Made by a program: the position numbers and the translations under genes. This document shows positions 26,300 to 35,292 of a stretch of 64,000 nucleotides of DNA, piece by piece. Every line of letters begins with the position of its first letter. The stretch's first letter is position 1. Origin of the DNA: Nonomuraea sp. SYSU D8015 (lineage in GTDB: Bacteria; Actinomycetota; Actinomycetes; Streptosporangiales; Streptosporangiaceae); the NCBI RefSeq assembly GCF_008065375.1, contig NZ_VJYI01000031.1, positions 1-64,000 on the forward strand, in the 5' to 3' direction. The notes below the pieces were generated by a model, which saw only the letters and a program-made list of their open reading frames with translations, was not told where the DNA came from and did no database searches.

Positions 26300-26632
26300 A
26301 TGGCCAGACAGATTCAGGAGATCCTCATCGACGACCTCGACGGCGGCGAGGCCAATGAAACCGTAAGCTTCGCGGTCGATGGCTCCTCCTACGAGATCGA
26401 CCTCAGCGACTTGAACGCCAAAAAACTCAGGGACGCGCTCAAGCCTTTTGTGCAGAACGCGCGCCGCGCGGCCCCGGCGCCGACTCGTCGTCGTGGTCGC
26501 GGCGGCAGTCGCGCGATGAGCCGTGAAAAGAGTGCAGAGATCCGGCAATGGGCCAAAGCTCGTGGCCTGCCGGTAAGCGAGCGCGGCCGCATCGCCGCGA
26601 CCGTTGTGGAGCAGTACGAAGCCAGCCAATAG
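26300..26632 (+). CDS. lsr2: Lsr2-family nucleoid-associated silencer
   Basis: From ATG 26300 the 110-residue protein begins MARQIQEILIDDLDGGEANE. This is the start of the Lsr2 dimerisation domain (MAxxxxxxLxDDLDG). A Gly/Arg/Ala linker follows (APTRRRGRGGSR). The C-terminal DNA-binding domain is IRQWAKARGLPVSERGRIAATVVEQYEAS, with the RGR loop that enters the minor groove of AT-rich DNA. Lsr2 silences horizontally acquired genes in actinobacteria. A paralogue on accessory DNA may silence this island or dampen host silencing. Confidence 0.92.
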   Translation: MARQIQEILIDDLDGGEANETVSFAVDGSSYEIDLSDLNAKKLRDALKPFVQNARRAAPAPTRRRGRGGSRAMSREKSAEIRQWAKARGLPVSERGRIAATVVEQYEASQ

Positions 26633-26840
26633 CAGTAACGGTACGAGCTGAGGGCGCGCAAGGCCGGAACATCACACCAGGCGCCAGGAAGCGCCACTGA
26701 CCTGCGCATGCCCTCGCTCGATCATTCGGAAGGGGGCCTACTTCTCTTCAGCAGGCACCCGGCATTGCCCAGACCACCCGTCGTCGAAGGCTTCCCCGCC
26801 GTTATATTCGCGGTGACTGTGGATGAGGTTGAGTGTCAAA

Positions 26841-28094
26841 CTAGCCGGGCAAATCTGGTAGCGGCTCACCTACCTCCCATTCCAGCACAGGCATGCCGGC
26901 GGCCGCATAGTAGGCGCGTTTGTCGCGTTTGCGCTCTTCATAGGCTTGCATCCCCCGTACACCATAGACCTCGACACAGAGCCTCGGCTCCACGTCGATC
27001 AAGACGAAGTCGGGAAATACGGCGGTGCCCGCTTCATAGCGCAACGGCTTGATGAAAGCCCGACCGGCCGCGACCAGATGGTCGGCCATGCGCACTTCGT
27101 GGCTGGACTCCGCCGGCAGATATTGTGCGTTGGTCAGCATCACCGCCATATCGACCGCACGGAGATATCCTCGGTCGGTGCGCTCGACGACAGCCAGCAC
27201 GATGCGACGGGATTGCTCCGGAATTGCCGCGGAGAAGGCAGCGCGGTAGGATTGTCTGACCCGCCCCAGGAGTTGGGCGTCGGTGAACAACGCCGTGCGT
27301 TGGTGGCGCAGCGCGATGCGGTGCCCGTACGTGGTCGGCTCGATCAATTTTATCTCGCCCAAGATCATGCCTCGGCGAGTTGTGCGGCCGCGTGTGCCAA
27401 GCTCACCGCAGAAGCGGTCGAATGCCTGCATGGTGGCGCTGGCGTTCTCAGGCCGATACGGCGGTACCAGATACAGCACCGCGCTCAAGGGGAGATCGTT
27501 AACAGCGCAGGTGACCACCTCGCGGTGTAATGCCTGGTGGCAGTCGCTCCATGTTCTGCGCCGACCTGGTTCTCGCCATTCCGACAGGCCTGCTTCCTGC
27601 CACACCAGGTGCAACATCCCGAGAAGTCCGACTGACCGGCGTGTCGCCGATGGCACGCCCTCAGAGGTTGGGGGCGGGGTTCGAGCTACGGCCATTCGGC
27701 CTGGCCCTAGGTGGAGGGGGATGGCCAGGCGGACCCGGGTGCCCTGCTCGGTTTCCTCGATGGCTCCAGCGGTGTAGCTGCTCCGCCCGGAGAGCTGCAT
27801 GATCTTGTGGAAGTCGCAACCGGCGGCATGCTTGTCGCCTTCGCCGGGCCAGCCGGCCAAGTGGTAGCGGCCCTTCCTAGCCCGGATCACCAGACGTAAC
27901 GGCGGATCGATGCACAAGCACAAGCCATACCCGGCGTTCGCCTTGGCCGCTGCGAACAGACGGCTGAAGCGTTCCGGAACTCGGCGCAGGCTGGCCAGTG
28001 CCACACGCTGCCCGGCAAGCTCCACCATATGAGGGCTCGCCCCATCCAGCTGCGCCGGGAGTCGTCGGACCTGTATGTGTGCTCGCTCGCTCAT
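26841..28094 (-). CDS. DUF1173-family protein
   Basis: The 417-residue protein (start chosen at MSERAHIQVRRL, ATG 28094; an ATG at 28118 is also possible) has the DUF1173 hallmark GYGLCLCIDPPLRLVIRARK, then GRYHLAGWPGEGDKHAAGCDFHK. The C-terminus has FPDFVLIDVEPRLCVEVYGV followed by RDKRAYYAAAGMPVLEWEV. This could be a restriction-endonuclease-like strand-helix pattern (Asp...Glu-x-Tyr). DUF1173 genes are typical of conjugative plasmids and integrative elements, and their function is unknown. The gene upstream, at 28198-28590, is on the same strand. Confidence 0.75.
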   Translation of the reverse strand: MSERAHIQVRRLPAQLDGASPHMVELAGQRVALASLRRVPERFSRLFAAAKANAGYGLCLCIDPPLRLVIRARKGRYHLAGWPGEGDKHAAGCDFHKIMQLSGRSSYTAGAIEETEQGTRVRLAIPLHLGPGRMAVARTPPPTSEGVPSATRRSVGLLGMLHLVWQEAGLSEWREPGRRRTWSDCHQALHREVVTCAVNDLPLSAVLYLVPPYRPENASATMQAFDRFCGELGTRGRTTRRGMILGEIKLIEPTTYGHRIALRHQRTALFTDAQLLGRVRQSYRAAFSAAIPEQSRRIVLAVVERTDRGYLRAVDMAVMLTNAQYLPAESSHEVRMADHLVAAGRAFIKPLRYEAGTAVFPDFVLIDVEPRLCVEVYGVRGMQAYEERKRDKRAYYAAAGMPVLEWEVGEPLPDLPG

Positions 28095-28197
28095 GCCGTC
28101 CACACGTTTCGTGAGCATCCTGCTCTACATGCCGCGATCTTCGGACGTCGCTCGCGCGCTGCAATCCAAGAGAGCATCGCTCTTGGCCTTCACGGCG

Positions 28198-28590
28198 TCA
28201 TCTCCTGATCAGTCGCCTCGTCCGCCGCGTCCCCTGCTCCGGACAGAATGGGGCCCAGACCCATCCCGTCCTCCCGCGGGCGGAAGCGTCGGTCCCCTGC
28301 GCGGCCTCCGGCATGGTGTGGTCCTCATCCGTGCTGTTCAGCGTTGCTGATCCGCGTGCAGCCTTCTGCCTCCTGCACTCTTCGAACAGGCGATCAAAGC
28401 AACGCTCCATCTGCGCCCGTGCCATTTCCTCGTCGAAGGCGTAGAGCCAGGGATCCCCGAAGTGTCTCATCTTGCTGGCCAGCCATGACAGGCGCCGACC
28501 AGCATGGGCTCGCATCCTCCGCACATTCGACTTGTCACTTCGCTTCCTGAAACGTCCAGAGTGTAGGTTTGACGTGGTTTTGTCAACCAT
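28198..28590 (-). CDS. Basic hypothetical protein upstream of the DUF1173 gene
   Basis: ATG 28590 opens a 130-residue frame starting MVDKTTSNLHSGRFRKRSDK. It has a helical, basic first half (RRLSWLASKMRHFGDPWLYAFDEEMARAQMERCFDRLFEECRRQ) and a low-complexity tail. The helix with regular Arg/Glu looks like a real amphipathic helix. It precedes the DUF1173 gene by about 100 bases on the same strand. No family is recognised. Confidence 0.45.
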   Translation of the reverse strand: MVDKTTSNLHSGRFRKRSDKSNVRRMRAHAGRRLSWLASKMRHFGDPWLYAFDEEMARAQMERCFDRLFEECRRQKAARGSATLNSTDEDHTMPEAAQGTDASARGRTGWVWAPFCPEQGTRRTRRLIRR

Positions 28591-28833
28591 ATCCTGACTA
28601 ATAGTCACCGGGCGAGCAAAGCGACGAGTGGAGTGACCAATGCCGTCGTCATCTCGGTCTCGCCGGGGGTTGAGGACCCCCGTCCGGCACGAACGATCCG
28701 TTGCCGACTCCGTGTCCAGCTCGCAAGCGCAGCAGAGACCAGTGGCGCCGGTCGAAGCGTGAGCACACCTGGGAGGCGATGACGTACACCAGCAGGCTAG
28801 GCCCGCACGCCAGCCCCTGCTGGGATGGCGACT

Positions 28834-28974
28834 GGCTTCGCGTCGGGTTTTGCCGCCGCTGGTGCGTCTGGCCAGGTAGTCGCGGGTTTGGGGATCGCAG
28901 CGCTCAAGGGTGAGGGCGATCTGGTGCAACGCCCGGTTCAGTGCCCGGTCGCCGAAGGGGTTGAGCCGGTGTCG
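28834..28974 (-). pseudogene. IS110-family transposase relic
   Basis: The minus strand encodes RHRLNPFGDRALNRALHQIA, LTLERCDPQTRDYLARRTS and GGKTRREA. This is the C-terminal (transposase_20) region of IS110-type transposases, with the typical NRALH and GKTxREA motifs. Both the upstream DEDD catalytic part and the final KRYxAR motif are missing, so only a scrap of the element remains. Confidence 0.7.
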
Positions 28975-29106
28975 TCGTAGTAGAGGGGCATCCAGGTAAG
29001 TCACCGGCGCATTGATCGGCTGATGACGCGAGATTGCCACACCGTCGCGTGGAAACGCCTGCGGGGGGTTTGGGGCAGGTTGCACCTGGTGTAGCCGATC
29101 GCGTCC

Positions 29107-29619
29107 TCAATCCTCGGTGATGTGCTTCAACCACCGGCGGGCGCGGCGGCGGCTGGTCAGGACGACAACCTGGGCGTGGCCAGCATGCTGTCGGATCTTG
29201 GCCATCACCCGCGGGCGCATCGTGCGCCGATAGGTGGCCACGTAGCGCAGCACGCCCCAGTGGATGCGGTTGTAGATGCCGCTGGCCTGGTCTTGGCCAG
29301 CGCCGTGCCTGATCTGGCGGGAGAAGATGCCCCATAGCGCCGCCCAGGTGGGCACGTCCACGAACACGACGGTGTCGCAGGCCTCCAGCCGTATCTGAAG
29401 GGTGGCGTTGTAGTTGCCGTCGGCGATCCACCTCTCGCCGATCACGAGGTCCCGCTGGCGGGCTTCGAACTTCTCCGGTGGCAGGGGGTTCCATTCGTCG
29501 TCGTAGTACATGGCGTCCAGGTGGACCACCGGGGCGTTCATCCTTTTGCCCAGTTCGCGGGCAATATGGGACTTGCCGCTGCCGCAGCAGCCAACGACGG
29601 CGACCCTCCGCATGCGCAT
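29107..29619 (-). CDS. P-loop kinase-like protein (adenylate-kinase/topology-modulation type)
   Basis: From ATG 29619 the 170-residue protein starts MRMRRVAVVGCCGSGKSHIA, a Walker A motif GCCGSGKS. Next come VVHLDAMYYDDEWNPLPPEKF and WIADGNYN, a substrate-binding pattern shared with the FlaR/topology-modulation group of small P-loop kinases. TVVFVDVPTWAALWGIFSRQIR carries the lid-type arginines. These proteins are adenylate-kinase-like, and their substrate is mostly unknown. It lies downstream of the MFS gene on the same strand. Confidence 0.8.
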   Translation of the reverse strand: MRMRRVAVVGCCGSGKSHIARELGKRMNAPVVHLDAMYYDDEWNPLPPEKFEARQRDLVIGERWIADGNYNATLQIRLEACDTVVFVDVPTWAALWGIFSRQIRHGAGQDQASGIYNRIHWGVLRYVATYRRTMRPRVMAKIRQHAGHAQVVVLTSRRRARRWLKHITED

Positions 29620-29703
29620 CAGGCCCCACGATAGTTGCGACCGTGGTCTAGGACTGGGCATAGGCGCCGATCGGTTCGAGTGCGCGGCGTAGCGGGCTGG
29701 CCA

Positions 29704-30942
29704 TCATGACGGGTCGGCGTTCCTGGCCAGACGACGTACGTCGCGGACGCAGAAGGCGGCGGCCGCGCCAGCAACGACCAGAGCGGCGCAACCCGCGAGT
29801 ACCACTCGAACTCCTACCGCGTCGGCGAGCGGCCCCGCTGTGGCGTATGAGACGGGCACCAGGAGCGTGCCGATGGTCGCGGTCGTGGCCACGATGCGGC
29901 TGAGCTGCTCCGTGGGGATGACTTCCTGCAAGTACGAGGTCCAAGTGATCAGCTGGAGCGTTCCGGCGGCGCCGGTCAAGGCTCCCGCCCCTATGAGGGC
30001 CGGAAGCGGAGCGTTCGTTGCCATGCTCGTCAGGAGAAGCGCTTCCGGGATCGGCGTAGCGCACATCAACAGGCCTATGCGTGCCGGCGGGAACAACAGC
30101 GAGGTGATCGACCCGCAGGCTAGACCTGTCCCAACCGCGCTCAGCACGAGTCCCCAGCTGGTTGGTCCGTCGAGGTATCGGGTGGCGTAGAGCGGCCCAA
30201 TCAAGGTAATACCGGCTGCCCATGAGGCCGACGTCAGTGCGCTCAACAGGGTGAGCGCCAGCAGCCACGGGCGGCTGGTAAAGGCGGACCAGCCTTCCGC
30301 CAGATCGGTCATGAACCCCTGCCGCTGGTGCCTCGGGGTTGGCGGGAGGCGCAGTGTGAGGAACACCGCGGCGGACACCAGGAAGGTGAGGCCGTCCCAG
30401 GCGATGATCATCCCAGGGCTGGTCCAGGCGATCACGAGGCCGGCCAGTCCGGGCCCGATGATCGCGACGGCGTTGCTGAAAATCTGGAGCAGCGCATTCG
30501 CGTGGCTCAGCATCGGCCCTGGTGGGACGAGTTGCGGCACCAAGCCTTTGGCCGCAGGCTGGAAGAACGCCTCGGCGGCGCTGATGAGCATCGCGAGCCC
30601 GGCCAGGGACCATGCCGTCGCAGCCTCCGTCAGCACCAGCGCCGCCGAAAGAAGCTGGGCCACACCGCACACGAGCTGGCAGACCACGATGATCGACAGA
30701 CGTGGTAGCCGGTCGGCCACCACCCCTGCCACGGGAGTAACCCCGATGAAGATGACCAGACCGCTCGTCAGCACGAGCCCCAACGCGGCGGCCCCGCCGC
30801 CCGTCTCGATGATCGCGAATGCCACCCCCAAGGGCGCCACGGTCGTGCCAATGGTCGAGGAGAGCCGCGCCAGCGCGTACCGGCGGTAGCGACCATTGAC
30901 GCGAACGACTTCTATGCTGTCGACCAGGCGTTGGCGCATCAT
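29704..30942 (-). CDS. MFS transporter (MFS_3, exporter type)
   Basis: ATG 30942 gives a 412-residue protein with 10-12 hydrophobic helices. The family motif-A loop reads GVVADRLPRLSII after helix 2, and a conserved AAKGLVPQLVP follows helix 4. The closest type is the MFS_3/enterobactin-exporter-like group of macrolide and peptide efflux proteins. Longer upstream starts would add a non-homologous extension. It is divergent from the FxLD-type methyltransferase at 31156. Export of a product modified by that enzyme is an attractive but unproven link. Confidence 0.85.
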   Translation of the reverse strand: MMRQRLVDSIEVVRVNGRYRRYALARLSSTIGTTVAPLGVAFAIIETGGGAAALGLVLTSGLVIFIGVTPVAGVVADRLPRLSIIVVCQLVCGVAQLLSAALVLTEAATAWSLAGLAMLISAAEAFFQPAAKGLVPQLVPPGPMLSHANALLQIFSNAVAIIGPGLAGLVIAWTSPGMIIAWDGLTFLVSAAVFLTLRLPPTPRHQRQGFMTDLAEGWSAFTSRPWLLALTLLSALTSASWAAGITLIGPLYATRYLDGPTSWGLVLSAVGTGLACGSITSLLFPPARIGLLMCATPIPEALLLTSMATNAPLPALIGAGALTGAAGTLQLITWTSYLQEVIPTEQLSRIVATTATIGTLLVPVSYATAGPLADAVGVRVVLAGCAALVVAGAAAAFCVRDVRRLARNADPS

Positions 30943-31155
30943 GACCCGCTCACAGTATTGGCGCCTGGCCGCTGCCATCCGGAAAATGACACGACTGGAG
31001 ACCGCGGGCACCGTGGCGGCGAGGGACGCCGTCGGCTTCCCCTCCCAGGCGGTGAGGGCGGCCAAGGGATTCGCTGTCACATAGTTCCGCCAAGGGGTTG
31101 GAGCAGGTGGCCAGAAGTGCCGCTCGGCTGAACCGTCCCCGGCTACGGTGAGCAG

Positions 31156-32382
31156 ATGCCAACCCTCGATGTGGACTCCGGCCAGTCGATGCGTGCGGCC
31201 ATGGTCAGCCAGCTGCGTGAGATGGGAGCGATCCGCAGGGACGCGGTGGCGGAAGCTTTCTTGCGCGTTCCCCGGCATGCGTTCGCGCCCGAGGCGAGCC
31301 TGGAGGAGGCCTACGACCCTGAGGCTGTCGTGCGCACGAAGTGGGCGGCCGATGGGGTCACTACGGTCAGTTCTGTCTCAGCGCCGCAGATCCAGGCGCG
31401 CATGATCGAGCAGGCCGGCATTGCTTCCGGCATGCGCCTGCTGGAGATCGGTTCAGGTGGTTACTTCGCGTCCCTGCTGTCGGAGCTGGTTGGCTCCACC
31501 GGTCAGGTCACGACCATGGACATCGACGCCGATGTCACCAGCCGGGCTCGCCGCCTGCTGGACGAGAACGGATACCCGCATGTTGCCGTGGTGCTCGGCG
31601 ACGGAGACCAGGGGTGCGCGAAGCGCGCGCCGTTCGACGCGATCGTGGTGACGGTGGAGGCTGCGGACATTGCGCCAGCATGGTTTGCGCAGCTCGTCGA
31701 CGGCGGCTCTCTGGTGGTGCCGCTGCGGGTGCGAGGCTTCACCCGGGTGATCGGCTTCATTAAGCGCGGCGATCGCCTGGTGAGCACCTCGAAGGAGTTG
31801 GCGGGGTTTGTCGCGATGCAGGGCGCGGGGGCAAGACCGTGGACGTCGGTGCCGCTGCGCGGCGGGAGGGTCCGGCTCCGGTTCGATGAGGAGCCGTGCC
31901 CCACCGATGCCGAGACGCTGGAGCGGGCGTTCGAGGCCGGGGAAGAGCGAGCCTGGACGGGAGTCACCGTCGGCCTTGATGAGTCGGTCGACACCCTGCA
32001 GACGTGGCTGTCCACGACTTTGGGCGGCTCCTGTGTGCTGTCCATCGACAGGGACGATCAGGAGATGGCCGACCTCCTGGGCGCCCCGCTGATTTCCTCG
32101 CACTGCAACGCCGTCGTGGATGGAGGCAGTTTCGCCTATCTCACCAAGCGCAAACCGGACGAGAACCGCATCGAGATCAGCACGCACGCATTCGGTGCTG
32201 GCGCTTCGGCCGTGGCGGAGGCCCTGGCCGACCTCGTACGGGTATGGGACCGCGATCACCGGCACGGGCCGGGTCCGCGGTACACGATCTACCTGATCGA
32301 GTCGGTCCAGCCCATCCCCGAAGGGGCGGTCGTGACGAAGCGCCATGTCAAGATCGAGACTTTGTGGCCGTCAAACAGGTAG
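31156..32382 (+). CDS. FxLD-system O-methyltransferase (isoaspartyl methyltransferase-like)
   Basis: This 408-residue protein is related to protein-L-isoaspartate O-methyltransferase. DAVAEAFLRVPRHAFAPE and SVSAPQIQARMIEQAGIASGM are typical PCMT N-terminal elements. The SAM motif I reads LLEIGSGGYFASLL, and SLVVPLRVRGFTRVIGF is motif III. The extra 180-residue C-terminus is that of the 'methyltransferase, FxLD system' group linked to lanthipeptides. It is homologous to the second half of the protein at 36458-38506. No precursor peptide is seen beside it. Confidence 0.87.
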   Translation: MPTLDVDSGQSMRAAMVSQLREMGAIRRDAVAEAFLRVPRHAFAPEASLEEAYDPEAVVRTKWAADGVTTVSSVSAPQIQARMIEQAGIASGMRLLEIGSGGYFASLLSELVGSTGQVTTMDIDADVTSRARRLLDENGYPHVAVVLGDGDQGCAKRAPFDAIVVTVEAADIAPAWFAQLVDGGSLVVPLRVRGFTRVIGFIKRGDRLVSTSKELAGFVAMQGAGARPWTSVPLRGGRVRLRFDEEPCPTDAETLERAFEAGEERAWTGVTVGLDESVDTLQTWLSTTLGGSCVLSIDRDDQEMADLLGAPLISSHCNAVVDGGSFAYLTKRKPDENRIEISTHAFGAGASAVAEALADLVRVWDRDHRHGPGPRYTIYLIESVQPIPEGAVVTKRHVKIETLWPSNR

Positions 32383-32477
32383 GCAATCGCTTCCCGCCTT
32401 CGGCGCTGAGCGCCAGGCTGCTGGCCGCCGGCGGCGCTGCGGAGCGAGACTCTCGCGCTGGTGACTGGCTGATGCGG

Positions 32478-33176
32478 TCAAAACAGCTCCTCCTGATCCC
32501 CTTCAGGGGCGCGTAGCTTCTTGGGTGCAAGACCAGCAACGACCTCCAGTCGGTGCAGCGTTCGCCACCCGGCTTTCTGACCGTCGGCCAACAAGCGGCG
32601 AAACACCTCCGCGGTTGCTTCCACGTCAGGCATTGCCCGATGCCGGTCTATTGGCCGTGGGATGCGCAGGAAACACAGTAGCGCGTCGAGGCTGTGCGAG
32701 GTCAGCTCCGGGTACAGCACGCGCGCCAACCGTACGGTGTCCAGCAACGGGGTCACGGCCAAAGCGGGACAGTGGGGCCGCTGGCGGGCGATCAGCCCGG
32801 CTTCGGTGGGGGCGTGTTGGGCGACGAGCCGATACGGCGGCGCGTTCAAGTGCGCGTCCAGCTCAGCCATGATGTCGCTGGGTTGCTTGGCGTCGGTCAG
32901 TTGCTCGCGGGTCAGCCCGGTCTGGCGGGCATCGAACGCGGTGACGGGCACCTCGGGTGGCGGCGCCATCAGCGCCTGGTATCGCCACAGTTCCGCTAGG
33001 TCGCCGTCCTTGACGGTGAGGGCCAGCGCGGCCACCTCCACCGGGACGGCGGGTCGTCCGGCTGGGGTCAAGGCCTCGAAGTCGATCACGATGTAGGTAT
33101 GCCGGATCAGATCTGGGTCGTTCAGGAGCGGGTCGGCCGGCGAGGATGCGCGGGATGGCTGGCCGGTGGTTTCCAT
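32478..33176 (-). CDS. DEDDh 3'-5' exonuclease domain protein (DnaQ-like)
   Basis: The 232-residue protein has ExoI motif YIVIDFEALTP (Asp and Glu metal ligands). ExoII lies around VAQHAPTEAGLIAR, and ExoIII is HRAMPDVEATAEVFRRLL (His and Asp). This is the DEDDh set of the DnaQ/RNase T exonuclease superfamily. It is not part of a polymerase. Stand-alone members act in DNA repair or RNA processing. Its start overlaps the end of the frameshifted gene upstream, so the two were probably one operon. Confidence 0.82.
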   Translation of the reverse strand: METTGQPSRASSPADPLLNDPDLIRHTYIVIDFEALTPAGRPAVPVEVAALALTVKDGDLAELWRYQALMAPPPEVPVTAFDARQTGLTREQLTDAKQPSDIMAELDAHLNAPPYRLVAQHAPTEAGLIARQRPHCPALAVTPLLDTVRLARVLYPELTSHSLDALLCFLRIPRPIDRHRAMPDVEATAEVFRRLLADGQKAGWRTLHRLEVVAGLAPKKLRAPEGDQEELF

Positions 33177-33577
33177 ATGGTCGCCCCTTGCTCGATGATC
33201 TCGGCGCGTACGCGTAGGTCATGTTCGGTGTCGGTGGACAGCAGCGGCACGGCCAGCATGCGGTCGACGACCTGCTGGGCGGCGGGCACGTGGCCGGGTC
33301 ATCTCCTGGCAGGCCGGGTGAGCTGAGGCGGCGGGTAGCCCGGAGGTGCCGACACTGTCCGGCACCCCAGCTTGGCGCAGGCGGGCGGCGAACGCCCGGA
33401 GTTCGGGCAACGTGATCTGCCGGCAGGCGCTGTAGCGGTCGCGTTCGTCGCCGTCGGCCGGGACAACTCGGCGCAGGCCGGGCACCTCCCGGACCAGGTC
33501 GGCCAGCAGCGCGGCTTGAGCGCGGCGACGTACTTGGTCTGCGCACAGGGCGTCCGGGACCTCCCCATGCACGTGGC
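33122..33577 (-). pseudogene. Frameshifted hypothetical gene upstream of the exonuclease
   Basis: From GTG 33577 the minus strand reads VHGEVPDALCADQVRRRAQAALLADLVREVPG and QITLPELRAFAARLRQAGVPDSV. Near 33310 the sense moves to another frame: HVPAAQQVVDRMLAVPLLSTDTEHDLRVRAEIIEQGATIW, ending at 33122 inside the exonuclease gene. Both parts have good helical protein character. A single indel explains the break. Function unknown. Confidence 0.5.
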
Positions 33578-33665
33578 CAGGAGCGTGGTTAATTCCGCAA
33601 CGATCAGCGCGCTCAGGGCGATACCGTGACGCGGGTCCTGTCACCCGCGCCCCAAGGTGCCGATC

Positions 33666-34406
33666 ATGCCCGCCATCACCAACGTCACAGCGTATTGGGA
33701 CCACTACGCCAGCCGCCGGCCCGAGGCAGCCGCTCCCGAGGACGCTCTGAAGAACGCCTTCGGCTGGTGTCAGTACGACGGCCACGGCCCCGGCGACGAG
33801 ATCCTCGGCGAGCCCGCCACCGCGCTCGAACTTGGCTCTAGCCGCGGGCATGCGGTGGCGGCGTTGGCCACCAAAGGCATCGACGTCACCGGCGTCGATC
33901 TGTCGCCCGTGATGGTCGCCAGCGCCCGCGCCCAGTGGGGGCACCTGCCGAAAGCGCGCTACGTCGAGGCAGACGCGTTGGACTTCCTGGCTCACGCTGG
34001 CCGCCGGTGGGAGGCCATTTACAGCATCTGGGGCGCGCTCTGGTTCACCGACCCCGAACAGTGGATGCCACTCGTCCGCAAGTGTCTGACCCCGGGTGGC
34101 CGGCTGGTGTTCTCGTGGGCACCACCCGTCCCAGGCAGCTACGGCGTCCAGGGCATGTACGGCAGCGGTTTCGCCGGGCCAGCGACGTGGATCTACCGGT
34201 GGGCATACGAGCCTGAGGTGTGGGAGCGGAAGCTGGCCGCGAGCGGTTTCGGCGGTGTGCGCGCCCGGGTGGAACCCGCCCCCGAGCCAGGTTGTGTGGG
34301 CACGCTCATCGTGGAGGCTCACGTGCAGCTGCAGTTTCGGCACGGATCAGGTCGCGCCGAACAGCTCCAGGCAGGCGGAAACCCCGTGGACGGAAACGCC
34401 GGGTAG
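33666..34406 (+). CDS. Class I SAM-dependent methyltransferase
   Basis: From the second Met (ATG 33666) the 246-residue protein has the Rossmann methyltransferase motifs. TALELGSSRGHAVAALATKG is motif I (ELGSSRG in place of the usual DxGxGxG), VTGVDLSPVMVASAR is motif II, and KCLTPGGRLVFSWAPP is motif III. The substrate cannot be read from the sequence. The last 60 bases overlap the convergent GNAT gene. The C-terminal 25 residues, encoded in the overlap, look poorly conserved, so the original stop may have been earlier. Confidence 0.8.
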   Translation: MPAITNVTAYWDHYASRRPEAAAPEDALKNAFGWCQYDGHGPGDEILGEPATALELGSSRGHAVAALATKGIDVTGVDLSPVMVASARAQWGHLPKARYVEADALDFLAHAGRRWEAIYSIWGALWFTDPEQWMPLVRKCLTPGGRLVFSWAPPVPGSYGVQGMYGSGFAGPATWIYRWAYEPEVWERKLAASGFGGVRARVEPAPEPGCVGTLIVEAHVQLQFRHGSGRAEQLQAGGNPVDGNAG

Positions 34407-34997
34407 CCGGTTCGGCTGCCAGTGCACCGCTTCCAGCAGCATGCGGTGCTCCACGATGCGGGCGTCGTCACGGCGGTAGGCATGCTGCCCGTTGTGGACA
34501 TAGCCGAGCTTCTTCGACACCTTTTCCGAGGCCGCGTTGCCTTCGATGAATGAGGTGTGCGCCTCCACTGCGTGCAGGTGGGCGAACGCGAGCTTCAGTA
34601 CGGCGGCCCGGGCCTCGGTTCCGTAGCCCTTGCCTTGATGTTGGCGGGTGATCCACGATCCGGTCTCGACGGACCGTACGACCGCGAAGTCGGTCGCCCA
34701 TATGTCCTGCATGCCGATCGCGGCTCCGTCCACCCGGATGGCCAGGTGCAGCTTCCAGCTCGTCGGCTGCCAGTGCGCCAGTGCCCGCCAGTGGCGTTGG
34801 AGCAGGTGCCGCTCCCGCTCCGGTGATGGCTTGTACAGGTAAGCCTGCTGGTAGCGAGGCTTCCCCGGTGGCTGGATGTCGGCCGAGGCGTGGGTCAACG
34901 CGAGCAGGTCGCGGTTGTCCGGAACGGCCAGTTCCAGCCGCGGCGTCGTCACGCGCAGCGAGAACAGCGGCCACAGGTCGGCGAGGTCATGACTCAC
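34347..34997 (-). CDS. GNAT-family acetyltransferase (RimJ/RimL type)
   Basis: The 216-residue protein starts with TPRLELAVPDNRDLLAL, the typical start of RimJ/RimL-like N-acetyltransferases. The acetyl-CoA-binding motif A is VETGSWITRQHQGKGYGTEARAAVLKLAF (Q-x-x-G-x-G pattern). Motif B is EGNAASEKVSKKLGYV. Such enzymes acetylate protein N-termini or small amines. The gene converges on, and overlaps, the methyltransferase at 33666. Confidence 0.85.
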   Translation of the reverse strand: MSHDLADLWPLFSLRVTTPRLELAVPDNRDLLALTHASADIQPPGKPRYQQAYLYKPSPERERHLLQRHWRALAHWQPTSWKLHLAIRVDGAAIGMQDIWATDFAVVRSVETGSWITRQHQGKGYGTEARAAVLKLAFAHLHAVEAHTSFIEGNAASEKVSKKLGYVHNGQHAYRRDDARIVEHRMLLEAVHWQPNRLPGVSVHGVSACLELFGAT

Positions 34998-35100
34998 GCG
35001 GGTTACCTCCGTTGTTGACGCGGCGATCGGTCCAACGCGCGACTGCGCCGCGCGGCCCCAATTGTGTCGTTATGTCTGTTTTGTATAATTTTTCGGCGTG

Positions 35101-35292
35101 GTGGTTTGGCGTAGTCCCGACGACATAGAAGTCGAGGTCATCGTGCTCGACCAGCGCGCCTGCTACCGCATCACCCAGCGCGTACGCGGCCGCCTAGCAG
35201 CCTGGCCTACACCCGTCGCGTCCAGGAGATCCCCACCCACGTCGACCTGGCCGATCTGGTCGAAGTGATCCAGCTCCCGGCCCGCTTACGGC
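35101..35292 (+). pseudogene. Small conserved protein, frameshifted
   Basis: The plus strand reads VWRSPDDIEVEVIVLDQRACYRITQRVRG. After a shift near 35195 it continues as LAYTRRVQEIPTHVDLADLVEVIQLPAR. Together this is a typical short actinomycete protein (strand-rich, 'RxCYRVTQR...YLLAY...HVDLADLVEV' pattern) of unknown function. It is cut by one indel. Its end runs into the 3' end of the minus-strand operon. Confidence 0.5.
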
